A stretch of 38,485 nucleotides of DNA from contig NBMY01000048.1 in the NCBI GenBank assembly GCA_002212985.1, forward strand, positions 1 to 38,485, in the 5' to 3' direction. Positions 16,828 through 24,728 of this stretch are shown piece by piece. This stretch comes from Sphingobacteriales bacterium TSM_CSS (GTDB lineage Bacteria; Bacteroidota; Bacteroidia; Chitinophagales; UBA2359). Positions within the stretch are counted from its first letter, which is position 1. Each line of letters begins with the position of its first letter. A program made the position numbers and the translations under genes. The notes below the pieces were generated by a model that did no database searches, had not been told where the DNA came from, and saw nothing but the letters and a program-made list of their open reading frames with translations.

Positions 16828-17565
16828 TCAGAACAGTTTTTTCAGGTCAATCCATACAATAAAGGCATTGGGCAGGCTGCTTGCTTTGCAGTAGAAGGGT
16901 TCGTTAAAATCATCGAGCAAAAAGCGCAGCAGTTTCATTTTTTCCGATTTGTTTTGGTTGGTAATTTCAAGGGTAAGGCCTTTTTCAAGGTCGGTAAAAG
17001 AAAATTGCTGCCCGTTGTCTTTGTCTTCAATTTTAATTTTATTCATATAACTGGGGAAAACGTGTGCATGTTCCAGTTTAACGTGTATTTGGTTGCCGCC
17101 GGTTTTGGAAATAACCAAGCTGTTGTTAAAATTGGAGTAAAAAGTTTCGGTAAAAATGTTTTCGGGGCCAAAATACATTGGCCCGAAGTTTCCGAGTTCA
17201 TCGTAATTTTTTCCCAACTGTTGTTTAATTCTTTCGGTCATAACAAAGTTAAACCCCTCCATGGCATCTAACTGGGCAGGGGTTAGGTTGTTGCCCATAA
17301 AAACCAGTTGTATGCTGTTTTTTTCATAGGAAAAGCGGGTGCAAGAGCTAACCTCCTCTATATTACCCTGCCATTTCAGCATTAATGCGCCGGTATAATA
17401 GGCTTCCTGGGCGCCGTTGCAAAAGGCCTGCATATCGGAAACGGGTTGTACGGTGCCCAGTTTGTAATAGGTTAAAAAAGTTTCGTCGCAATTAAAAGCG
17501 GGTTGTGCCATAGCGGCTCCGCACAGCAGCAGAGCAACAAAATTTAAGGTTGCAAACTGTTTCAT
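16828..17565 (-). CDS. Exported protein of unknown function
   Basis: 245 aa. The signal peptide MKQFATLNFVALLLCGAAMA ends before QPAFNC, leaving a mature protein of about 225 residues with scattered Cys (NCDETF, AFCNGAQ, SSCTRF, FYCKASS). The central part has MYFGPENIFTETFY and a Lys/Glu-rich stretch; the end, AFIVWIDLKKLF, is a hydrophobic strand. No family was recognised. It has its own -7 element at 17600 and lies divergent from the Nif3-family gene. Confidence 0.72.
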   Translation of the reverse strand: MKQFATLNFVALLLCGAAMAQPAFNCDETFLTYYKLGTVQPVSDMQAFCNGAQEAYYTGALMLKWQGNIEEVSSCTRFSYEKNSIQLVFMGNNLTPAQLDAMEGFNFVMTERIKQQLGKNYDELGNFGPMYFGPENIFTETFYSNFNNSLVISKTGGNQIHVKLEHAHVFPSYMNKIKIEDKDNGQQFSFTDLEKGLTLEITNQNKSEKMKLLRFLLDDFNEPFYCKASSLPNAFIVWIDLKKLF

Positions 17566-17599
17566 AAGGCAAGTTTACTGGTAGTAAGGGGGTTTTATG

Positions 17600-17608
17600 G
17601 CAAAGATA
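17600..17608 (-). promoter_or_regulatory. -7 promoter element for the 16828-17565 gene
   Basis: On the minus strand TATCTTTGC (17608-17600) is identical to the rRNA promoter -7 element, 35 nt before the ATG. No TTG lies 19-21 bp upstream. Confidence 0.5.
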
Positions 17609-17699
17609 AACCAAGCAACTAAAATCCTGTAAGATGATATGAAAAAACGATTTTGAACAATTGTAGGCCGCCAACCTTATCTGTTTACCGAAATGCTGT

Positions 17700-17707
17700 T
17701 ATATTTG
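17700..17707 (+). promoter_or_regulatory. -7 promoter element for the Nif3-family gene
   Basis: TATATTTG followed by C matches the consensus and is the same octamer as at 6164. It lies 90 nt before the ATG at 17797. No convincing -33 TTG is present. Confidence 0.45.
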
Positions 17708-17796
17708 CAAAAGATTAACCAGATAAAAATCCTCAAACTTTTTACACAGCCAATATACGCCATAACCAATTACCCTGCACTCCTTTAACACCAAAC

Positions 17797-18867
17797 ATGA
17801 AAATAAAAGACATTGTTGCCGTTTTGGAAAGTATTGCCCCGCTTAAATATCAGGAAGGATACGACAACAGCGGTTATATAGTGGGCAACCCCGATGCCGT
17901 TTTTAAAAAAGCCCTTCTTTGCCTCGACTCTACCGAAGCCGTTATAGATGAAGCCATTGAAAAGGGCTGTAACCTGATAATTGCCCACCACCCAATTATA
18001 TTTGGCGGGTTAAAAAAAATAACGGGGAAAAACTATGTAGAGCGTGTGGTTATAAAAGCCATTAAAAAAGATATAACCATATACGCTGCACACACCAATT
18101 TAGACAGTGTGCATAACGGAGTTAGCCGAAAAATATGCGACCGGCTGGGGCTTGAGCACTGCAGCATTTTGGCTCCACAAAGTGGGGTACTAAAAAAACT
18201 TTCGGTACTTTGCCCAATACCACAGGCCAATGCGGTTCGCAACACCCTGTTGCAAGCCGGCGCAGGCCATACAACCACCCAACGTAAAACGTCCTTTAAC
18301 CTGCTTGGCATCAGCACTTTTAATAACGGCAACACACCTGCCGAAACACAATACGGCGAGCTAAAAATAGAAACTGTTTTTGAGGCGGCGGCAGAGGGCG
18401 CTATTATGCAGGCGCTCAAAAACATTGCCAAAAACTTGCACCTTCACTACGAGATTTCTCCTATCGAAAACAAACATTCTAATGTGGGGCTGGGCATGAT
18501 TGGCAGCCTTCCGGAACCGCAAGACCCGTCGGTTTTTCTTACCAACCTTAAAACGGCTATGCAAACACCGTGCATACGGCATACCCGCCTGTTCAGAAAA
18601 AAAGTGCAGCAAATTGCCGTTTGCGGCGGCGCAGGTTTTAGCCTGCTGCCACATGCCATTGCACGCGGAGCCGATGTTTTTATAACCGCCGACGTAAAAT
18701 ATCACCAGTTTTTTGATGCCGATAAACACCTTATTCTTGCCGATATAGGACATTACGAAAGCGAACAGTTTACAATTGAACTGCTGAAAGAACTACTTAC
18801 CGAAAAAATAAGTACCTTTGCAGCCGTTTTAACCTCGGTAAATACCAATCCGGTAAACTATTTGTAA
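17797..18867 (+). CDS. Nif3-like dinuclear metal centre protein (YbgI/YqfO family)
   Basis: 356 aa, the long YqfO form with an inserted PII/CutA-like middle domain (residues about 135-235) between two Nif3 halves. The metal-site pieces are present: AHHPIIFGGLK (two His), AAHTNLDSVHNG (His and Asp) and DIGHYESEQ (His and Glu) near the C-terminus. Family members form hexameric toroids; proposed roles include GTP cyclohydrolase-type or DNA-related hydrolysis, but function remains unsettled. The zinc-ribbon gene follows after 106 nt, a pairing seen in many bacteria. Confidence 0.92.
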   Translation: MKIKDIVAVLESIAPLKYQEGYDNSGYIVGNPDAVFKKALLCLDSTEAVIDEAIEKGCNLIIAHHPIIFGGLKKITGKNYVERVVIKAIKKDITIYAAHTNLDSVHNGVSRKICDRLGLEHCSILAPQSGVLKKLSVLCPIPQANAVRNTLLQAGAGHTTTQRKTSFNLLGISTFNNGNTPAETQYGELKIETVFEAAAEGAIMQALKNIAKNLHLHYEISPIENKHSNVGLGMIGSLPEPQDPSVFLTNLKTAMQTPCIRHTRLFRKKVQQIAVCGGAGFSLLPHAIARGADVFITADVKYHQFFDADKHLILADIGHYESEQFTIELLKELLTEKISTFAAVLTSVNTNPVNYL

Positions 18868-18973
18868 TGTAAGGCGGTTATTATGCCAGCAAGCAAAGGA
18901 GCAACCGCGGTAAAACTTTTTTCGTGCAATACCAAACAGTAAAATTAAACACACACAATAAAACATATTTCCT

Positions 18974-19768
18974 ATGAGCAATACACAAAAAGATAATGCA
19001 ACCATAGAAGTAAAACTGCGCGCATTGTACCACTTACAACAAGTTGACTCTAAAATTGATGAAATACGGTCATTGCGCGGCGAGTTGCCCATTGAGGTTC
19101 AGGATATGGAAGATGAAATTGAAGGCATGAATGTTCGCATACGCAATGTACAGTCGGAAATTGATGAGTTGCGTGCTTCAATTGCCAATGCCAACAATAA
19201 AATTGAAGAAGCCAACAACCTCATTGCCCGCTACGAAGCCCAGCAAATGAACGTTAAAAACAACCGCGAGTTTGAAGCTTTTAACCAGGAAATCATCACA
19301 CAGAAATTAGATATTGACCTGGCTAAGAAATTTATTTCGAATGCAAAAAAAACGCTTGAGGTAAAAGAGAAAACGCTGGCCGAAACTATTGAAAAAACCG
19401 AGGCGCGTAAAAAAGATTTAGATGTTAAACGCGACGAATTGCAAAAAACCATTGCAGAAACCCGCAAAGAAGAAGAAGAATTGGTTCATGAATCTGAAAA
19501 AGCTTCAAAAACCATAGAGCAAAGGTTGTTAAGTGCCTACCACCGCATTCGGAAATCGTATCGCAACGGATTGGCCGTAGTAACCATTGAGCGGGCTTCC
19601 TGCGGCGGATGCTTTGGCACCATACCGCCACAACGCCAGCTTGAAATTGGGCAGCGCAAAAAAGTAATACTTTGCGAACACTGTGGCCGCATTTTGGTTG
19701 ACAGCAATATTGAAAAAGATTTATCGGAAATTACCATTCAAACAGTAGAATACCTCGAAAAAGAGTAG
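18974..19768 (+). CDS. C4-type zinc-ribbon coiled-coil protein (DUF164 / zf-RING_7 family)
   Basis: 264 aa. Residues about 10-190 form a long coiled-coil hairpin (Glu/Lys/Asn-rich, with MNVKNNREFEAFNQEI marking the turn-side conserved region). The C-terminal zinc ribbon has CGGC and, about 25 residues later, CEHCG, giving two CxxC knuckles. Relatives include Helicobacter HP0958 and chlamydial CdsZ. In this family the ribbon may bind RNA or protein partners; the job here is unknown. It shares a strand and probably a transcript with the Nif3 gene, and the bidirectional terminator at 19799 closes the unit. Confidence 0.9.
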   Translation: MSNTQKDNATIEVKLRALYHLQQVDSKIDEIRSLRGELPIEVQDMEDEIEGMNVRIRNVQSEIDELRASIANANNKIEEANNLIARYEAQQMNVKNNREFEAFNQEIITQKLDIDLAKKFISNAKKTLEVKEKTLAETIEKTEARKKDLDVKRDELQKTIAETRKEEEELVHESEKASKTIEQRLLSAYHRIRKSYRNGLAVVTIERASCGGCFGTIPPQRQLEIGQRKKVILCEHCGRILVDSNIEKDLSEITIQTVEYLEKE

Positions 19769-19798
19769 TTGTTTGGGTAAAATTACATTAACCCCATA

Positions 19799-19839
19799 TA
19801 GTAAAAGCAGCCTCCACTTTAGAAAGGCTGCTTTTACTA
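19799..19839. terminator. Bidirectional rho-independent terminator
   Basis: TAGTAAAAGCAGCCT (19799-19813) pairs perfectly with AGGCTGCTTTTACTA (19825-19839), a 15-bp stem with an 11-nt loop. The A- and T-rich ends of the stem allow termination in both directions. It sits between the convergent zinc-ribbon and DUF393 genes. Confidence 0.9.
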
Positions 19840-19861
19840 TTAACCAACTGCGCACGGCTGT

Positions 19862-20275
19862 TTAGGGTAAAAAGCGCTGCTGCAAATCGGGGGTGGGCAG
19901 CCAGCACGATTCCTGTTTGCCAAACCACTTATACCGCCGGGCGGCAATAAAATCATATACCCAATTGCGCACTGCCTCCGGAACCAGTATAAAAATATAC
20001 AACAGTTTCCATGCGCCTGATAAATGGCGTGCCACTCTAAGCGCTGCCGTTGAGCGCAAGTACAGTTGCCCGGCTTCTTCCAATATAAAAGAGTTAAAAC
20101 CGCTAACCGGAAGCCCGGCTTTTTTTAAGACCTCCTGCCCTGTTTCAGATTGCAGGGAGGCAAAGGTAAACAACTGCTGTGGGTCGCGGGCAATTACAAA
20201 CTGTACACTTGCACTGCACAAATTACAAACGCCATCAAACAAAATAAGCCGCCGGGGTTTACCGGTATTTACCAT
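19862..20275 (-). CDS. DUF393 / DCC-family thiol-disulfide oxidoreductase-like protein
   Basis: 137 aa. The hallmark DGVCNLC (D-x2-C-x2-C) lies near residue 15 after RRLILF, the typical DCC-family start, and the rest keeps FASLQSETG and the C-terminal GKQESCWLPTPD. The family is predicted to have a thioredoxin-like redox fold, but enzymatic activity is poorly documented. The ATG at 20275 was chosen; the frame extends to a TTG at 20293 that would overlap the upstream gene. It lies 7 nt behind the GbsR/MarR regulator, so the two surely share a transcript. Confidence 0.9.
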   Translation of the reverse strand: MVNTGKPRRLILFDGVCNLCSASVQFVIARDPQQLFTFASLQSETGQEVLKKAGLPVSGFNSFILEEAGQLYLRSTAALRVARHLSGAWKLLYIFILVPEAVRNWVYDFIAARRYKWFGKQESCWLPTPDLQQRFLP

Positions 20276-20282
20276 GGTGTAG

Positions 20283-20786
20283 TTATTTTCCAAGCATTTT
20301 AATAAGCGAGTTCAGCACCCATTCCTTATTGGTTTTGGTAACCTGGTCCAAGGCTTTATCGGCAGTTTCGGCAAAATCGGCAATTTCCTCCATGGCCATT
20401 TTAAAAACGGCCACTTCCTCGCCTTCGCCCTCCACCTCAATCAAATCGTTCAATATGGCTTTAATGGGTTGCAGTTCGCGTTTTTTTCTTTCAATAATAA
20501 TTTGACGGGCAGCTTTCCATATATCTTTTTCGGCAAAAAAATACTCTTTCCGGTCGCCCGATTTATGCTCTTTCTGAATAAGCCCCCAATCAATTAATGC
20601 CCGCAAGTTCATGTTGGCATTTCCTCTGGAAATGTTTAGCTCCTCCATAATATCATCGGCTGATAAAGATTGAGCGGAAATAAGCAACAGCGCATGAACT
20701 TGTGCCATGGTGCGGTTAATTCCCCACTTAGAACCCAAGGCGCCCCAAGCCTGTATAAATTTAGTTTTTGCTTCAGGTAATGTCAT
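20283..20786 (-). CDS. GbsR/MarR-family transcriptional regulator
   Basis: 167 aa. It contains a winged helix-turn-helix: LSADDIMEELNISRGNANMN is the HTH and GLIQKEHKSGDRKEYFFAEK the wing. The C-terminal helical part (about 100-167) is the likely dimerisation region. GbsR-type proteins repress genes such as osmolyte uptake in Bacillus, but the ligand here is unknown. It is transcribed with the DUF393 gene and diverges from the acyl-CoA dehydrogenase gene across 280 nt, so it may control itself and that neighbour (inference only). Confidence 0.88.
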   Translation of the reverse strand: MTLPEAKTKFIQAWGALGSKWGINRTMAQVHALLLISAQSLSADDIMEELNISRGNANMNLRALIDWGLIQKEHKSGDRKEYFFAEKDIWKAARQIIIERKKRELQPIKAILNDLIEVEGEGEEVAVFKMAMEEIADFAETADKALDQVTKTNKEWVLNSLIKMLGK

Positions 20787-21066
20787 AATTTGAAAGTGGT
20801 TCTTGTCTGCTATAAACGAAAAATTGTCCGCTCATTACTCAAACTGAGGCAACAAATTTATACTTTTTTGTGTATTGTTGCATGTTCTTGTCAATACAAC
20901 GCCGGTTTTGGCATTTTGCCCAGTTCTTACCCGTAGTAAATCTGGTTGCAAAGCTGCCAATGCTGGTAGATAGTACAAGTTAATTAACAGACAAACCAAA
21001 ATACTGTACTTTTGTTTGTACATTTGTGCACCTAAAAAAGTTAACCATAAATCAGTTTCCTGTTTC
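20787..21066. other. Divergent regulatory region between gbsR-like and acyl-CoA dehydrogenase genes
   Basis: No gene is seen in these 280 nt. Candidate -7 elements are TAAATTTG on the minus strand (20860-20853) for the regulator, and TACTTTTG (21007-21014) and TACATTTG (21019-21026) on the plus strand for the dehydrogenase. Possible operator-like repeats are the perfect palindrome GTTAATTAAC (20979-20988) and ACAAAC/GTTTGT (20991-20996, 21014-21019), which bracket the first plus-strand element. Confidence 0.4.
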
Positions 21067-22242
21067 ATGAGTACAATAACAGATACTACAACCCCAAATT
21101 TTGGTTATAGCGAAAACCAAATGCTCATTGCCGCTACTGTTCGCCAGTTTGCCGAAAAAAACATACGGCCGCATGTAATGGAATGGGACGAAACCCAGGA
21201 GTTTCCTCGGCAGTTGTTTGTCCAAATGGGTGAACTTGGGTTTATGGGTGTTTTGGTGCCCGAAGAATACGGCGGCGCTGGGCTGGGTTATATTGAGTAC
21301 GTAATGGTAATATCGGAAATTGCGCAAGTATGCGGTTCCATCGGCTTATCGGTGGCGGCACACAACTCTCTTTGCACAGGGCATATTCTTCAGTTTGGCA
21401 CTGAAGAGCAAAAACAAAAATGGCTTCCAAAACTTGCCTCGGGCCAGTATATTGGCGCATGGGGCCTTACCGAACCCAATACCGGTTCTGACGCGGGCAA
21501 TATGAAAACTGTGGCGGTAAAAGACGGTGATTATTGGGTCATTAACGGTACCAAATGCTGGATTACCCACGGAAAATCGGCGGAGGTAATGGTAGTCATT
21601 GTTCGAACAGGCCAACCCGGCGACAGCCGCGGCATGACCGCCTTTATTATTGATAAATCGAAACCGGGTGTATATGCAGGTAAAAAGGAAAATAAACTGG
21701 GTATGCGCGCCTCAGAAACCACCGAAGTTATTTTTGACAATTACCGCATTCACGAAAGCGACATGCTGGGGCAAGAGGGAGAGGGTTTTATTCAGGCCAT
21801 GAAAGTATTAGATGGCGGTCGCATTTCTATTGCCGCTTTGGGGCTGGGCATTGCAAAGGGTGCATACTCTGCATCGGTTACCTATGCACAACAACGGCAT
21901 CAGTTTGGCAAACCCATTTCCTCGTTTCAGGCAATATCCTTTAAACTGGCAGATATGGCCACCAAAATTGAAGCCGCCGAATTGCTTACCATGCAAGCTG
22001 CCGATTTAAAAAACCGAAAACAAAAAGTTACCAAACAGGCCGCTATGGCAAAATACTACGCATCGGAAATAAGTGTTGAAGTTGCTACCGATGCCGTGCA
22101 AATTTTTGGCGGTTATGGTTATACCAAAGATTTTCCGGTAGAAAAATTTTACCGCGACTCAAAACTTTGCACCATTGGCGAAGGTACCTCCGAAATACAA
22201 AAACTGGTTATTTCCAGAGAAATATTGCGCGGAAATGTGTAA
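21067..22242 (+). CDS. Acyl-CoA dehydrogenase
   Basis: 391-aa FAD enzyme that introduces a trans-2 double bond into acyl-CoA (beta-oxidation or amino-acid degradation). Family landmarks are AWGLTEPNTGSDAGNMKT (FAD/substrate contact), CWITHGKSAEV, GMRASETTEVIFDN, and the C-terminal IGEGTSEIQ, whose Glu at about residue 372 is the catalytic base. Length and motifs fit the short/branched-chain group; chain length cannot be decided. The frame opens at 21016, but ATG 21067 gives the usual N-terminus. rpsU follows but has its own -7 element. Confidence 0.93.
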   Translation: MSTITDTTTPNFGYSENQMLIAATVRQFAEKNIRPHVMEWDETQEFPRQLFVQMGELGFMGVLVPEEYGGAGLGYIEYVMVISEIAQVCGSIGLSVAAHNSLCTGHILQFGTEEQKQKWLPKLASGQYIGAWGLTEPNTGSDAGNMKTVAVKDGDYWVINGTKCWITHGKSAEVMVVIVRTGQPGDSRGMTAFIIDKSKPGVYAGKKENKLGMRASETTEVIFDNYRIHESDMLGQEGEGFIQAMKVLDGGRISIAALGLGIAKGAYSASVTYAQQRHQFGKPISSFQAISFKLADMATKIEAAELLTMQAADLKNRKQKVTKQAAMAKYYASEISVEVATDAVQIFGGYGYTKDFPVEKFYRDSKLCTIGEGTSEIQKLVISREILRGNV

Positions 22243-22261
22243 AAAATTAGTGACTTTTTTG

Positions 22262-22269
22262 TACCTTTG
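22262..22269 (+). promoter_or_regulatory. -7 promoter element for rpsU
   Basis: TACCTTTG followed by C matches the consensus and equals the tRNA-Asn -7 element. It lies 42 nt before the rpsU ATG and only 20 nt after the acyl-CoA dehydrogenase stop. The upstream DNA is AT-rich but has no TTG at the ideal distance. Confidence 0.55.
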
Positions 22270-22310
22270 CACGCTAAATTTATTACAAGTTCAAAAAGTA
22301 AAGTTAACCC

Positions 22311-22505
22311 ATGCTCGTAATTGATGCCCGTGAATCTGATTCAATAGACAAAGCACTTAAAAAGTACAAGAAAAAGTACGAAAAATCGGGTGTTTTGCGC
22401 CAGTTGCGCAACCGCAAGTATTTTACCAAACCCTCGGTAAAGCGCCGCGCAACTATCCTTAAGGCAAAATACCGAACCCAAATACAAGCACAATTGGAAG
22501 ATTAA
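22311..22505 (+). CDS. rpsU: 30S ribosomal protein S21
   Basis: 64-aa basic protein. MLVIDARESDSIDKALKKYK and the Arg/Lys-rich LRNRKYFTKPSVKRR are the family pattern. In Bacteroidota bS21 contributes to sequestering the 16S anti-Shine-Dalgarno end, consistent with the near absence of Shine-Dalgarno sequences in front of genes in this window. It stands alone between an AT-rich promoter and the hairpin terminator at 22534. Confidence 0.97.
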   Translation: MLVIDARESDSIDKALKKYKKKYEKSGVLRQLRNRKYFTKPSVKRRATILKAKYRTQIQAQLED

Positions 22506-22533
22506 ACGCTGACCAGTTCTTTCTGTTGTATCT

Positions 22534-22573
22534 GCGCAACATCCTCTGTATGCAAAGGGGGCGTTGCGCTTTT
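22534..22573 (+). terminator. Probable terminator of rpsU
   Basis: GCGCAAC (22534-22540) pairs with GTTGCGC (22563-22569), followed directly by TTTT. The 22-nt loop is long, though the CCTC and GGGG within it may extend the pairing. It lies 28 nt after the rpsU stop. Confidence 0.5.
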
Positions 22574-22672
22574 GCTGTTTGAATTAGAGCAGCAAGTTTA
22601 TTCTCTTTGGCTTGTTCATTGATGAGCATTTATTTTCATTCATTTTTTTTCTGACACATACAACACCGCCCC

Positions 22673-23134
22673 ATGTCGGCCGTTTTACCGCCCATCAACC
22701 ATTCGGTTTACATCAACACAGCCTTGGAACGGGTATTTGAAACGCTTACCACCGCAGAAGGGTGGAACGCATGGTTTACCCAAAAAACCACGCTTCAAAA
22801 CCACAAAGGAGGCAACATTATTTTCCGCTGGGAAAACTGGGGAGTAAGCCGCGAAACACTGCAAGACAACGGAATTGTACTGGAAACATACCCACCATAC
22901 CGGTTTTCTTTTACGTGGCACCCGGGCCAAACAGAAACAACTGTAACCTTTACTTTAACCGCCCATGGAAATTCCGGAACCATACTGCACGTAACCGAAA
23001 CCGGACACACAAACATTCATACTTTTTCAGACTGTGCCTGCGGCTGGGGCGAAGCTCTTACACTGCTTAAAATGTATCTTGAATACGGCATTACTTACGG
23101 AACCGTTTCTTCATATGACAAGGTGACAAGGTAA
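22673..23134 (+). CDS. SRPBCC / AHSA1-domain protein
   Basis: 153 aa, START-like fold. HSVYINTALERVFETLTTAEGWNAWFTQ is represented by its usual elements: a first strand, VFETLTTAEGW, and AWFT; later come FRWENWG, YRFSFTW and the C-terminal helix GWGEALTLLKMYLE. AHSA1-type domains bind hydrophobic ligands or, in eukaryotes, activate Hsp90; the bacterial role is usually unknown. It converges on rodA with a 94-nt gap that shows no clear terminator. Confidence 0.85.
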   Translation: MSAVLPPINHSVYINTALERVFETLTTAEGWNAWFTQKTTLQNHKGGNIIFRWENWGVSRETLQDNGIVLETYPPYRFSFTWHPGQTETTVTFTLTAHGNSGTILHVTETGHTNIHTFSDCACGWGEALTLLKMYLEYGITYGTVSSYDKVTR

Positions 23135-23228
23135 TAACTCTTATCCATTACAAGTAGTAATACTGCCAGCTAAATCACCATTGTACAGCCTTGCAGTACT
23201 GTTATGAAAGTATGAGAAACTGCCGCAT

Positions 23229-24623
23229 TTACCGCAGATACATATACCGCTCGGAGTCGAGTTTGATGAGGATAAAAAATAAGATAGAAAAACCCATTAG
23301 CCCCGACCCGCCGTAACTAATAAATGGCAGCGGAATGCCAATTACCGGCATGAGGCCAATGGTCATGCCAATGTTTACGGTAAAGTGGAAAAAGATAATA
23401 CATGCCACGCAGTAGGCATATATGCGTGTAAACCTTGACTTTTGTCGTTCTGCCAGCAAAATAATTCTGAGCAGGAAAAACACAAACAGCCCAATTACCG
23501 TAGCGCTGCCGGCAAAGCCAAACTCCTCGCCTATGGTACAAAAAATAAAATCTGTACTCAATTCGGGCACAAAGTTGCCTTTGTTTTGTGTGCCCTGCAG
23601 GTATCCCTTGCCAGTTAAACCGCCAGAACCTATGGCAATTTTAGACTGGTTGACATTATAGCCAGCTCCTTTATTATCTTCAATGGTGCCTAAAACTACC
23701 CCAATGCGGTTTTGCTGGTGGCGTTCCAGCACGTGGTTATAAATAAAATCAACCCCTTTTACATAAATAAAACTGGCTAAAAAAAGCGCCAAAAGGGTGT
23801 AAGTTGCTTTTTGAGTATAGAGGGCAAACAGCAAGGCAATTAAAAAGAGAATAGGCAAAACAATGAGCAGCACCACTTCATTGAGGTAGAGCGATGCGGT
23901 TATTACGGCCACTACAACCGGCAGGTAGGTAAGCAGTTTTTCCCAAATGCCCGTTTTGCCACGCATAAGCAAGATAAGAAGCAAAAGAACTGCCACACTT
24001 GCCATAATATAGTAAAAAGGCAACAAAAGGCTGGTTATGAACAAAATAATGGCTAAAACACCCATTAACAATACCCCGCCGGGCAATATACCTTCGCGGT
24101 AAAGCACAAAGGACAACGACGCGAAAACAAGGGCCGAACCGGTTTCATCTTCAAGCCGTATTAAAATAATGGGTATGAGCAAAATGCCAATGGCTATCAA
24201 CCTTTCTCTCAGGCTGTAAAATATGTGTCCGAGGCTGCTTATATACCTTGCCAGCGCAAGGCTGGTGGCAAATTTGGCAACTTCGGCAGGTTGTGCATTA
24301 AAAAATCCCAATTTTATCCATGATTTTGATCCCGAAATGGTGGACCCCACTAATAATACCACAATAAGAGACACCAAAGAGGTGGCGTAAATAATGTAAG
24401 AAAAGGCAGTATAAAAGCGGGTGTCAAGTATTTGTATGCAAAAGCCCAGCAACAGGGCAATACCTATCCAAAGTAATTGTTTGCCATAACTGCTTCCCAA
24501 GTAGTAAATTTCGGGGTGTAGTTCGTTATAATCGGCAGTATATACAGCCAGCCACCCTATTGTTACAAGCAACAGGTAAGTAAACACCAGCACCCAATCT
24601 ATAGTAGTATTATGAGATGACAT
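23229..24623 (-). CDS. rodA: Rod shape-determining protein RodA (SEDS peptidoglycan glycosyltransferase)
   Basis: 464-aa polytopic membrane protein that polymerises lipid II glycan strands in the elongasome with PBP2. SEDS landmarks are GSKSWIKLGFFNAQPAEVAK, SGGLTGKGYLQGTQ, the Asp in ELSTDFIFCTIGEEFGF, and the C-terminal PVIGIPLPFISYGGSG. It has about 12 hydrophobic segments, including an extra cluster (residues about 165-275) that makes it longer than E. coli RodA, as in other Bacteroidota. It follows mrdA on the same strand after a 105-nt gap with two hairpins. Confidence 0.95.
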   Translation of the reverse strand: MSSHNTTIDWVLVFTYLLLVTIGWLAVYTADYNELHPEIYYLGSSYGKQLLWIGIALLLGFCIQILDTRFYTAFSYIIYATSLVSLIVVLLVGSTISGSKSWIKLGFFNAQPAEVAKFATSLALARYISSLGHIFYSLRERLIAIGILLIPIILIRLEDETGSALVFASLSFVLYREGILPGGVLLMGVLAIILFITSLLLPFYYIMASVAVLLLLILLMRGKTGIWEKLLTYLPVVVAVITASLYLNEVVLLIVLPILFLIALLFALYTQKATYTLLALFLASFIYVKGVDFIYNHVLERHQQNRIGVVLGTIEDNKGAGYNVNQSKIAIGSGGLTGKGYLQGTQNKGNFVPELSTDFIFCTIGEEFGFAGSATVIGLFVFFLLRIILLAERQKSRFTRIYAYCVACIIFFHFTVNIGMTIGLMPVIGIPLPFISYGGSGLMGFSILFFILIKLDSERYMYLR

Positions 24624-24671
24624 GAAATATGCAAGAAAAGCTAAGTATGGTCTTCAAGTTTTAAATTCGTA

Positions 24672-24720
24672 GCCGGTCTTTCCAAACTTCCGGCAAGGCA
24701 GAAACCCTGTTGCAACAGGG
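24672..24720 (-). other. Two hairpins between mrdA and rodA
   Basis: GCCGG (24672-24676) pairs with CCGGC (24690-24694). Separately, CCCTGTTGCAACAGGG (24705-24720) is a perfect 16-bp palindrome just after the mrdA stop. No T-run follows on the minus strand, so this looks more like an RNA-processing or stabilising structure than a terminator, or a protein-binding palindrome. Confidence 0.4.
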
Positions 24721-24728
24721 CGAAAGGG

